Part shown: in pieces, positions 6,528-11,817 of the stretch
Layout of the letters: every line of letters begins with the position of its first letter
How positions within the stretch are numbered: position 1 is the stretch's first letter
NCBI GenBank assembly: GCA_028875335.1
Contig: JAPPEF010000052.1
Coordinates: forward strand, 1-11,817
Length of the DNA stretch: 11,817 bases
Direction of reading: 5' to 3'
Origin: Gemmatimonadota bacterium
GTDB taxonomy: Bacteria; Latescibacterota; UBA2968; UBA8231
Program-made: the position numbers and the translations under genes
Notes under the pieces: generated by a model
The model's database searches: none
Told to the model about the DNA's origin: nothing
The model's input: only the letters and a program-made list of their open reading frames with translations

Positions 6528-7205
6528 ATGACCGTTCAGATCGCCCGCGTTGAAGAGCGTTTCAAATGCCCCGGACCCCAGCCCAACGGACTGCAAGCCG
6601 CGCCCGATGGCCTCTGGTGCATCGATCAAGTGGACCTCAAGGTCTATAAATTCGACTACGAGAGCGGCGAAGTCCTCTTTGAAGCCCAGACTGACACCGC
6701 ACACTCCAGCGGCATTACACTCGGCGACGGATCGCTGTGGATCGCCTCGACCTTTGAGCTTAAGATCGCCCGCCTCGACCCGGCTACGGGCCAGACCATC
6801 GCCAAGCTAGACTCGCCCGGCAATGGCGTCGTCGCCTGGGTCGCCGACCAGCAGAATGGCCGCGTCACGGGAGCCCACGGCTTAGAGTGGAAGGACGGCA
6901 AGGTGTACGTGGCCTCACCGCCGTCGCAATTCGTCCACGTGATGGATGCCAACACTTGGGAAGAAGTTCACTCCTTTCGCGTCCCAGGCCTCCGGGTTCA
7001 CGGCCTAGCTTGGGCTGACGACGGCACTCTCTGGGTAGCCGACACCTCGGCCGGCACCATCAACCGCCTCGACCCCGAAGATGGGCGCATCTGGGAGGTG
7101 GTCCGCGTCGAGGCCCCCACCGAAGTCCACGGGCTGACCATCCACGAGGGCGTGCTCTGGTACTGCGACGCTGCCACGCGCGCGATCGGCCAACTGTACA
7201 TATAG
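6528..7205 (+). CDS. Beta-propeller protein, SMP-30/NHL/Vgb-like
   Basis: This 225-residue protein is built of about five blade-like repeats. Each has a Gly-Leu or His-Gly-Leu strand start, a DG-LW/VY-A turn and a closing V/I-x-R/K-L/M-D strand: NGLQAAPDGLW (20-30), SSGITLGDGSLW (60-71), AHGLEWKDGKVYVA (116-129), VHGLAWADDGTLWVA (157-171) and VHGLTIHEGVLW (200-211). It lacks a signal peptide and so should be cytoplasmic. Families with this look include SMP-30/gluconolactonases and virginiamycin B lyase; in a sugar-acid locus a lactonase-like role is tempting, but I cannot identify the metal-binding residues that would prove it. It may also be only a binding propeller. The Shine-Dalgarno is weak (AAAAGAAAG). 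It lies between the oxygenase and the enolase-superfamily gene with 28- and 15-base gaps, so probably in one operon. Confidence 0.75.
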   Translation: MTVQIARVEERFKCPGPQPNGLQAAPDGLWCIDQVDLKVYKFDYESGEVLFEAQTDTAHSSGITLGDGSLWIASTFELKIARLDPATGQTIAKLDSPGNGVVAWVADQQNGRVTGAHGLEWKDGKVYVASPPSQFVHVMDANTWEEVHSFRVPGLRVHGLAWADDGTLWVADTSAGTINRLDPEDGRIWEVVRVEAPTEVHGLTIHEGVLWYCDAATRAIGQLYI

Positions 7206-7220
7206 AAGAAAGGGACTCCA

Positions 7221-8339
7221 TTGAAGATCACAGATGTCAAAACCGCTGAAGTGCGCGTACACCACTACCTCTACCATTACGTCCGCATCCACACCGACGA
7301 GGGCATCTACGGCACTGGCGAGGCCAGCCACGTCGATGGCGGCTGGCGCGGCTCCACCCAGACCATGGCCGCCCAACTCATCGGCAAAGACCCGCGAGAT
7401 GTCGATGCGCTCTTTGAAGGCATCCGCCGCAGCTACATCTTCCGCGGCGGCATGTCGGGCTTGGCAATTTCGGCGCTGACCGGCCTTGAGGTCGCGCTGT
7501 GGGATTTGGCTGGCAAGGCCCAAGGCATACCCGTCTATCGGCTCTTGGGCGGCAAATTCCGCGACCGAGTGCGCCTCTACGTCGATAGCGCCCATTCGGA
7601 TTACAAAGAGCGCGCCGAGGACGCACGAGCAGAAGGCTTCACTGCGATTAAGTTCGACCTCGACGACGCGGGCCACCCGGAAAAAATCGATCCTTGGAAC
7701 TGGTCGGTGGCCCCTGCCGAGCTGGAGGATCTGGTCGATCAAGCGCATCAGATCCGCGAGGCGGTTGGTCCCCACATGGATCTAGCCATTGACCTGCACG
7801 GGCGCTACGACGCCACCGCCGGGATGAAGTTCGCCCACGCGCTCGAGGGCCTGAATCTGATGTGGCTCGAAGAGCCGGTGCCGCCCGAGAATATCGACGC
7901 GCTCAAGCGCATCACCGACTCGACCCGCACCCCGATCTGCGCCGGTGAAAACGCCTATCTGCGCTACGGCTTCCGCGACATGCTCGAACAACAGGCGGTC
8001 GATATTATCATGCCCGACATTTCCAAGTGCGGCGGCCTATCCGAGTGTCGCAAGATCGCCAACATGGCCGAGACCTACTACATCCCCTTTGCCCCGCACA
8101 ACAACTCCAGCGCCTTGAGCACCGTGGGAGACGCCCACGTCTGCGCCAGCGTGCCCAATTTCCTCGCCTTGGAATTCCATCGCTACGACGATCCGACTTG
8201 GAACGACGTGGTCCTTTCCGACGAGCCGGTGATTCAGGAAGGGCACGTGGTGCTGAGCGAGAAGCCGGGGCTGGGGGTAGAGTTAAACGAGGAGTTTCTA
8301 CAGAGTATGCAGGAGGACGGGGAGCCGCTCTGGCAGTAA
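7221..8339 (+). CDS. Enolase-superfamily dehydratase, mandelate-racemase group, galactonate-dehydratase-like
   Basis: This 372-residue protein has the enolase-superfamily layout: an N-terminal capping domain (1-120) and a modified TIM barrel. Metal ligands are D191 (AIDLHG), E217 (WLEEPV) and E243 (CAGEN); acid/base candidates are H193, H293 (APHN) and E318 (LEFH). The spacings D-to-E 26 and 52, D-to-His 102 and His-to-Glu 25 equal those I recall for E. coli galactonate dehydratase (D183, E209, E235, H185, H285, E310). The expected reaction is loss of water from an aldonic acid to give a 2-keto-3-deoxy acid. K144 (AIKFD) marks the second-strand position. The exact sugar acid is undetermined; lactone or racemase activities remain possible. 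The start is TTG at 7221, with AAAGGG upstream and MKITDVKTAEV as a typical N-terminus. Confidence 0.85.
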   Translation: MKITDVKTAEVRVHHYLYHYVRIHTDEGIYGTGEASHVDGGWRGSTQTMAAQLIGKDPRDVDALFEGIRRSYIFRGGMSGLAISALTGLEVALWDLAGKAQGIPVYRLLGGKFRDRVRLYVDSAHSDYKERAEDARAEGFTAIKFDLDDAGHPEKIDPWNWSVAPAELEDLVDQAHQIREAVGPHMDLAIDLHGRYDATAGMKFAHALEGLNLMWLEEPVPPENIDALKRITDSTRTPICAGENAYLRYGFRDMLEQQAVDIIMPDISKCGGLSECRKIANMAETYYIPFAPHNNSSALSTVGDAHVCASVPNFLALEFHRYDDPTWNDVVLSDEPVIQEGHVVLSEKPGLGVELNEEFLQSMQEDGEPLWQ

Positions 8340-8377
8340 GAATAAAGTTCTGGAACCGCTATAATAGGAAACCCACC

Positions 8378-8776
8378 ATGACCCAACGCAAAGCACACAA
8401 CCCCGCTTGGCCCTGGACCGAAAATTTTCGCATCTCACAGGCCGTGCAGGTGGGCGATACGATCTATGTCTCTGGCCAAGGGCCGCTCGACTCGGAGGGG
8501 CAGCTCGTCGGCGAAGGCGATATGGCCGCGCAGTCACGCCAAGTTTTTGCCAACATCCGCGCCGTGCTCGCCGAGGCCGGCGCGACCATGGACGACGTGG
8601 TCAAGATCACCTCGTTTATCACCGACACGGGCCGCTACGCCGAATACACGGGTGCCCGCGCCGAAGCCTTTCCCAACCACATTCCCGCTAGCTCTACCGT
8701 GACGGTCGCCGACTTGGTGATACCTGGTATGCTCGTCGAAGTCGAGGCCATAGCCGTTTTGGGCAGCGGAAGCTAA
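8378..8776 (+). CDS. RidA/YjgF-family protein lacking the catalytic arginine
   Basis: This 132-residue protein has the full Rid fold signature: DTIYVSGQGPLD (27-38), QVFANIRAVLAEAGATMDDV (55-74), the FPNHIPASSTVTV region (98-110) and a closing VEVEAIAV (120-127). Classical RidA is a trimeric 2-imine/2-enamine deaminase that uses Arg105 in a PARS motif; here the motif is PASS with Ser at residue 105, so imine hydrolysis is unlikely. It belongs with Rid groups lacking that Arg, which have mostly unknown roles and often lie in catabolic operons. The start at 8378 has AGGAA upstream with suitable spacing; a longer in-frame reading back to 8027 lies inside the preceding gene and is rejected. It is probably the last gene of the plus-strand operon, 38 bases after the dehydratase gene, and its TAA directly abuts the stop of the convergent IlvD/Edd gene. 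Confidence 0.87.
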   Translation: MTQRKAHNPAWPWTENFRISQAVQVGDTIYVSGQGPLDSEGQLVGEGDMAAQSRQVFANIRAVLAEAGATMDDVVKITSFITDTGRYAEYTGARAEAFPNHIPASSTVTVADLVIPGMLVEVEAIAVLGSGS

Positions 8777-10501
8777 CTACCTCGGCTCCCGATAGACATC
8801 CGGCCCGGAGCCGCCGACCAAAATATCCAAGTCAGCGCCCTTGTCGGCTTGGAGCACGTGCTTGACATACAGGCCGGCATAACCCCGCGTGACGACCGGC
8901 GCGGGCGGCATCCACGCTTGCCGCCTGCTTTGCAGTTCCTCGTCGGACACGGCCATGTTCAACGACCGCTTTTCCACGTCCAACTCGATCAGGTCGCCGT
9001 CCTGCACCAAGGCCAGCGGCCCACCCACGGCGGCTTCGGGCGCGACGTGCAGAACCACCGTGCCGTAGGCCGTGCCGCTCATCCGCCCGTCCGAGATGCA
9101 AACCATGTCGCGCACGCCCTGCTGCAACAGCTTCTTGGGCAATCCAAACTTCCCGGCTTCGGGCATACCGGGAAAACCTTTTGGGCCGATGCCTTTTAAG
9201 ACCAGCACGCAGTCTTTGTCCACGTCGAGATTGGGATCGTCAATCCGCGCCCTATAGTCTTCTATACTTTCGAACACCACGGCTCGTCCGCGGTGCTGCA
9301 TCAACTCGGGCGAGGCGGCTGACGGCTTGATAATCGCCCCATCCGGGCAGAGGTTGCCCCGGAGCACGACGATCCCGGCCGCTTCCTTGAGCGGCTTGTC
9401 GATCGCGGCGATGACCTCTCGGTTGTAGCATTGGGCACCCGAGGTGTTTTCGCCAAGCGTCTTGCCCATCACCGTCAAGGTATCCATGTGCAGATGTTCC
9501 TTCATCTCTTGGATCACGGCGGGCAAGCCCCCAGCGTAGAAGAAGTCTTCCATCAAGTATTCGCCCGAGGGCATTAGGTTGACCAAGTGCGGCATGCGGC
9601 TGCCCAAGCGGTCGAAGTCATCCAGTTCCAATTCGACGTCGAGCCGGCCGGCGATGGCCAACAAATGCACCACGAAGTTGGTCGAGCCGCCCAGCGCTGC
9701 GTTGACCTTGATGGCGTTTTCTACGGCTGGCCGCGTCAAAATGCGCGACATGCGCAAGTCTTCTCGCACCATTTCGACGATGCGATTGCCCGCCAGATGC
9801 CCCAAGCGCTTGCGCCGCGCATCCGGCCCAGGGATTGCCGCGCCGCTCGGCAGCGTCAGCCCAACGGTCTCGACCATGCAGGCCATTGTCGAGGCCGTGC
9901 CCATGGTCATGCAGTGGCCGTCCGAGCGCGAAATCCCGGCCTCGGCCTCTAGATAATCCAGGCGCGAGATGCTCCCGGCCCGCAGCTCAGTCGTAAAGCG
10001 ATAGACATCCGTGCCAGAGCCGATATTCTGATTGCGGAACTTGCCGTTGAGCATCGGCCCGCCCGTCACCGCGATGGTCGGCAAGTCCACGCTCGCCGCC
10101 CCCATCAGACAGGCTGGCGTCGTTTTGTCGCAGCCGGTCAGCAGGATCACCCCGTCGAGCGGATTGGCGCGGATGCTTTCCTCCACGTCCATGCTCGCCA
10201 AGTTGCGGTAGAGCATGGTCGTCGGCTTCATCAGCGTCTCGCCGAGCGAGGTAACCGGAAATTCGAGTGGAAAGCCCCCGGCCTCGTACACCCCGCGCTT
10301 GACCTGCTCGGCCAAGATCCGCAGGTGGGCGTTGCAAGGGTTCAAGTCCGACCACGTGTTGCAGATCCCGATCACGGGTCGGCCGTCGAACATCTGCTCG
10401 GGATGGCCTTGGTTTTTGGTCCAGCCTCGGGACACAAACCCTTGGTGCCACTCGTCGCCAAACCATCCCGCACTGCGGAGCTTCTTGTTGTCGCCTGTCA
10501 T
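8777..10501 (-). CDS. IlvD/Edd-family dehydratase, L-arabinonate/pentonate type
   Basis: This 574-residue Fe-S enzyme should dehydrate an aldonic acid to its 2-keto-3-deoxy form. The cluster Cys residues are C56 (NPCNAH), C124 (TGCDKTTP) and C197 (DGHCMTMG); their spacings of 68 and 73 equal C59/C127/C200 as I recall for Rhizobium L-arabinonate dehydratase. K126 would be the carbamylated metal-bridging Lys, and S475 (SDGRMSGTA) the catalytic Ser alkoxide. The N-terminus (LRSAGWFGDEWHQGF, then WTKNQGHPEQMFDGRP) is characteristic of the sugar-acid branch and not of true dihydroxy-acid dehydratase (IlvD), so a role in branched-chain amino acid synthesis is unlikely. Length is normal and all key residues are present. 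It runs toward the RidA-like gene with no intergenic space. Upstream is a near-palindromic site that may control it. Pentonate substrates such as arabinonate or xylonate are the best guess. Confidence 0.9.
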   Translation of the reverse strand: MTGDNKKLRSAGWFGDEWHQGFVSRGWTKNQGHPEQMFDGRPVIGICNTWSDLNPCNAHLRILAEQVKRGVYEAGGFPLEFPVTSLGETLMKPTTMLYRNLASMDVEESIRANPLDGVILLTGCDKTTPACLMGAASVDLPTIAVTGGPMLNGKFRNQNIGSGTDVYRFTTELRAGSISRLDYLEAEAGISRSDGHCMTMGTASTMACMVETVGLTLPSGAAIPGPDARRKRLGHLAGNRIVEMVREDLRMSRILTRPAVENAIKVNAALGGSTNFVVHLLAIAGRLDVELELDDFDRLGSRMPHLVNLMPSGEYLMEDFFYAGGLPAVIQEMKEHLHMDTLTVMGKTLGENTSGAQCYNREVIAAIDKPLKEAAGIVVLRGNLCPDGAIIKPSAASPELMQHRGRAVVFESIEDYRARIDDPNLDVDKDCVLVLKGIGPKGFPGMPEAGKFGLPKKLLQQGVRDMVCISDGRMSGTAYGTVVLHVAPEAAVGGPLALVQDGDLIELDVEKRSLNMAVSDEELQSRRQAWMPPAPVVTRGYAGLYVKHVLQADKGADLDILVGGSGPDVYREPR

Positions 10502-10507
10502 AGCATT

Positions 10508-10538
10508 ATTCCAATGTACATTCGCATATCGTTGGAAT
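10508..10538. promoter_or_regulatory. Inverted repeat upstream of the IlvD/Edd gene, possible operator
   Basis: ATTCCAA (10508-10514) and TTGGAAT (10532-10538) form a perfect 7-bp inverted repeat with a 17-base AT-rich spacer, in the 53-base gap between the restriction gene remnant and the dehydratase start. It could bind a dimeric regulator or form a hairpin; nothing identifies the protein. It lacks a T run in either direction, so it is not an obvious terminator. Confidence 0.3.
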
Positions 10539-10554
10539 TTGTCTCAGCGGAGGA

Positions 10555-10860
10555 TTAGATCAATAGGTCTCCACCGAAACGCAGCACAAACGCGGCAAGG
10601 TCTTCGCCGATAAGTAAGCCAACCGGTTTTTCCGTTTCCTCCCGGAGTTGATCGAGGGCATCGTCGAGTGCTGTGGTTCTGGAGGATGCCGTGGATACAA
10701 TCAATCCTGCATCTGCGTCCCAATGCCTGAGTGCCTCTCGAATTTGTTCTACAGCGTGGGTGTCCCAATGCTCGTCTCTGTACGATTTTACTTGGACAAC
10801 GCAGGTATGCTGTCCTTGGAGCTCCGGAATAGGCAGCCCCGATTCATAGGTCACGATCAA
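10555..10860 (-). CDS. C-terminal fragment: Mrr-type nuclease domain
   Basis: This is the part of the broken gene that would be called alone from a TTG at 10860 (101 residues). It contains the QxK half of the active site (VVQVKSYRD) and the family ending (KPVGLLIGEDLAAFVLRFG). The catalytic Asp lies one codon upstream of this TTG, and the frame continues open to 11067 with clear family sequence but no ATG, GTG or TTG, so independent translation would give an inactive stub. It is therefore best read as the distal half of the frameshifted gene. Confidence 0.6.
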   Translation of the reverse strand: MIVTYESGLPIPELQGQHTCVVQVKSYRDEHWDTHAVEQIREALRHWDADAGLIVSTASSRTTALDDALDQLREETEKPVGLLIGEDLAAFVLRFGGDLLI

Positions 10861-10937
10861 GTCTGCACCGCGCTCTCCAGAACCTCCTTGTTCCCTTACT
10901 TCTTTGACACTAGGGACTTTCCTGAAGACTTCAGCAA

Positions 10938-11561
10938 TTAACTCTTCAAGATCGCTTCCTGGGTAGTTCTGGTGAATTTGGCTTGTAATCTCTGCGAGGA
11001 ATGGCCTGATTGTTTCCCTGAGAGATTCAAGCCTTGTCTCCGGCGTGCTGGGCGTCCCCCTCTGCCTTCATTTAGTGCCTCTACAAGGCGTTCAACCTGC
11101 TCAGGCAGATAGATGCGCCAATATTTTCTTGGGAGTCCCAGCCTTGCATATAAGGAACGCGGAACAATTGCATCGTTGCGGTTAAATTCAAGAATTGAGT
11201 TGGGGCAAATGTGAAAACGATGGTTGAAATCGCTGCCTTCTCCATCCCACTCCCAAAAATAAGGGCCGGAGACGCGAGCGAGAGTACATTTACCCGGCTC
11301 TGGCAAGTTGATGTAAATCACATAATCGTCCCTTTCGAGATAAAGTAAGAATTCTTGGTAACAGCACTGTTCGTCGTCGTTTAGATCGTCCCAGCCTCTT
11401 TCAGTAATTCTCCTCTCTAACTGGCGCAAGTCGGCGGTTTCGACATAGCTCCAACCGAAACGCCCCACACCGTCTTGCAACGACGTTGAGATAAGAGATG
11501 TCCAATCACGGTATCCTTCTGGATCTTCTCGGAAGCTAGGCCCTCTCAGTGCGTAAATCAT
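10938..11561 (-). CDS. N-terminal fragment: reader-like domain of the restriction gene
   Basis: This 207-residue frame starts at ATG 11561 with a strong Shine-Dalgarno. Residues 1-168 are coherent (MIYALRGPSF, Trp/Asp/Tyr-rich strands, LPEPGKCTLARVSGPYFWEW, YWRIYLPEQVERLVEAL). The last ~40 residues after the G run (GRPARRRQGLNLSGKQSG) are basic and low complexity, as expected for translation out of frame. A TTG at 11624 would extend it by 21 residues but has no supporting signal. If made alone it would be a modified-base-binding domain without a nuclease. Confidence 0.65.
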   Translation of the reverse strand: MIYALRGPSFREDPEGYRDWTSLISTSLQDGVGRFGWSYVETADLRQLERRITERGWDDLNDDEQCCYQEFLLYLERDDYVIYINLPEPGKCTLARVSGPYFWEWDGEGSDFNHRFHICPNSILEFNRNDAIVPRSLYARLGLPRKYWRIYLPEQVERLVEALNEGRGGRPARRRQGLNLSGKQSGHSSQRLQAKFTRTTQEAILKS

Positions 11562-11604
11562 TAATCTTTCTCCTTTAGTGATTAGTTGAAATGAGAAGTG
11601 TCGT

Positions 11605-11635
11605 GTCCTTTGAATTTTCAGCAACGTCCTTTGAA
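11605..11635 (-). promoter_or_regulatory. Direct repeats upstream of the restriction gene, possible operator
   Basis: GTCCTTTGAA occurs at 11605-11614 and 11626-11635, a 21-base period that places both copies on the same face of the helix. They lie 44-74 bases before the restriction gene start and just after the stop of the upstream aldolase gene, where a promoter for the restriction gene would be expected. The role is inferred from position and spacing only. Confidence 0.3.
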
Positions 11636-11641
11636 CGCAAC

Positions 11642-11817
11642 CTAGACCGGCATCTCTCGCCGCGTGTGCGCGCGCCCCACCTGGGCCGTTTCTTCATTCC
11701 CCCCAGAAAAAACGCGCGCTCCAGCGTCGATTTTCGCTGCGACCGTTTCGGGTGTGGACCCGTCCAAAAAGGCCACGCCGTTTTGCCGACACGCCGCCTT
11801 GACCCGCTCGTGCGTCT
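11642..11817 (-). CDS. C-terminal end of a probable third HpcH/HpaI-type aldolase
   Basis: The minus-strand frame is open from the right edge to a TAG at 11642-11644, giving 57 residues beginning THERVKAACRQNGVAFLDG and ending AHTRREMPV. The pattern of a helix (ERVKAACRQNGV), a strand (AFLDG), a helix (PETVAAKIDAGA) and a final strand with a GG motif (RVFSGGNEETA) is that of the end of HpcH/HpaI-type barrels, where the last strand reads G-x-R-x-x-x-G-G/T-D/N. It differs from the other two family members in the window, so would not be a recent duplicate. The active-site residues lie outside the window, so family membership is moderate. It lies 80 bases upstream of the restriction gene on the same strand. 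Confidence 0.55.
   Translation of the reverse strand, partial: THERVKAACRQNGVAFLDGSTPETVAAKIDAGARVFSGGNEETAQVGRAHTRREMPV

Larger units (their letters stand above)
10555..11561 (-). pseudogene. Frameshifted Mrr-type restriction endonuclease with N-terminal reader-like domain
   Basis: Two overlapping minus-strand frames form one interrupted gene. The first runs from ATG 11561 and stays in family-like sequence to about residue 168 (EALNEGRG); the second is open from 11067 and continues with TPETRLESLRETIRP, then an Mrr catalytic domain. Adding one base at GGGGG (11056-11060) joins them into 335 residues. The joined protein has an N-terminal beta-rich domain (residues ~30-155: GWSYVETADL, ARVSGPYFWEW, DFNHRF), resembling PUA/EVE-like modified-base readers, and a C-terminal PD-(D/E)xK nuclease with D234 (GADLIV) and Q257-x-K259 (VVQVKSY). 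Such proteins are type IV, modification-dependent restriction enzymes. AAAGGAG (11570-11576) supports the start. The break could be a real mutation, a sequencing error or, less likely, programmed -1 slippage. Confidence 0.75.

Noticed and set aside
7005..7775. 256-codon open frame on the minus strand
   Set aside because: It is a shadow of the propeller and enolase-superfamily genes, both of which have clear family motifs.
8027..8377. Upstream in-frame extension of the RidA-like gene
   Set aside because: It overlaps the enolase-superfamily gene, is Arg-rich and out of character for the 130-residue Rid family.
8777..10501. Biosynthetic dihydroxy-acid dehydratase (ilvD)
   Set aside because: The N-terminal sequence and cysteine spacing match the sugar-acid branch, and no branched-chain amino acid genes are nearby.
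11056..11060. Programmed -1 frameshift in the restriction gene
   Set aside because: Slipping from the GGG codon would need AGG pairing, no clear stimulatory hairpin or upstream Shine-Dalgarno was found, and a simple one-base deletion in a homopolymer explains it; kept only as a minor alternative.

Overview
The window looks like a piece of a GC-rich bacterial chromosome, probably from an uncultured lineage. The mix of genes (phytanoyl-CoA-dioxygenase-like oxygenase, mandelate-racemase/enolase-superfamily enzyme, IlvD/Edd dehydratase, several HpcH/HpaI aldolases, aldo/keto reductase) recalls environmental or sponge-associated candidate phyla such as Latescibacterota, Poribacteria or Tectomicrobia. 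That placement is an impression from gene content only. No rRNA, tRNA, CRISPR array, insertion sequence or origin was seen.

Layout, left to right. (1) 1-1443: two accessory genes facing each other, the 3' part of a PcfJ-like protein (+) and a small tail-anchored protein made of 11-residue coiled-coil repeats (-). (2) 1641-3463 (+): a D-2-hydroxyacid dehydrogenase overlapping by ATGA with an HpcH/HpaI aldolase that has all the key residues. (3) 3527-5299 (-): an aldo/keto reductase followed by a second HpcH/HpaI-fold protein that has lost the catalytic His-Asp pair and the substrate Arg. Blocks 2 and 3 converge on one hairpin terminator. (4) 5443-8776 (+): a five-gene run with an unknown 94-residue protein translationally coupled to a PhyH-type oxygenase, a beta-propeller protein, a galactonate-dehydratase-like enolase-superfamily enzyme, and a RidA-fold protein lacking the deaminase arginine. 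(5) 8777-11817 (-): an IlvD/Edd pentonate-type dehydratase, then a frameshifted Mrr-type restriction endonuclease gene, then the C-terminal end of what looks like a third HpcH/HpaI aldolase running off the right edge.

Taken together, blocks 2 to 5 read as a catabolic locus for sugar acids or related polyols: oxidoreductases to make the acid, two unrelated dehydratases (enolase superfamily and IlvD/Edd) to make 2-keto-3-deoxy acids, and pyruvate-type aldolases to cleave them. This is inferred from family membership; no substrate is shown by the sequence. The restriction gene sits inside this metabolic neighbourhood, has visibly lower GC in sampled stretches, and is broken at a run of five G, so it looks like an acquired and decaying (or mis-sequenced) defence gene.
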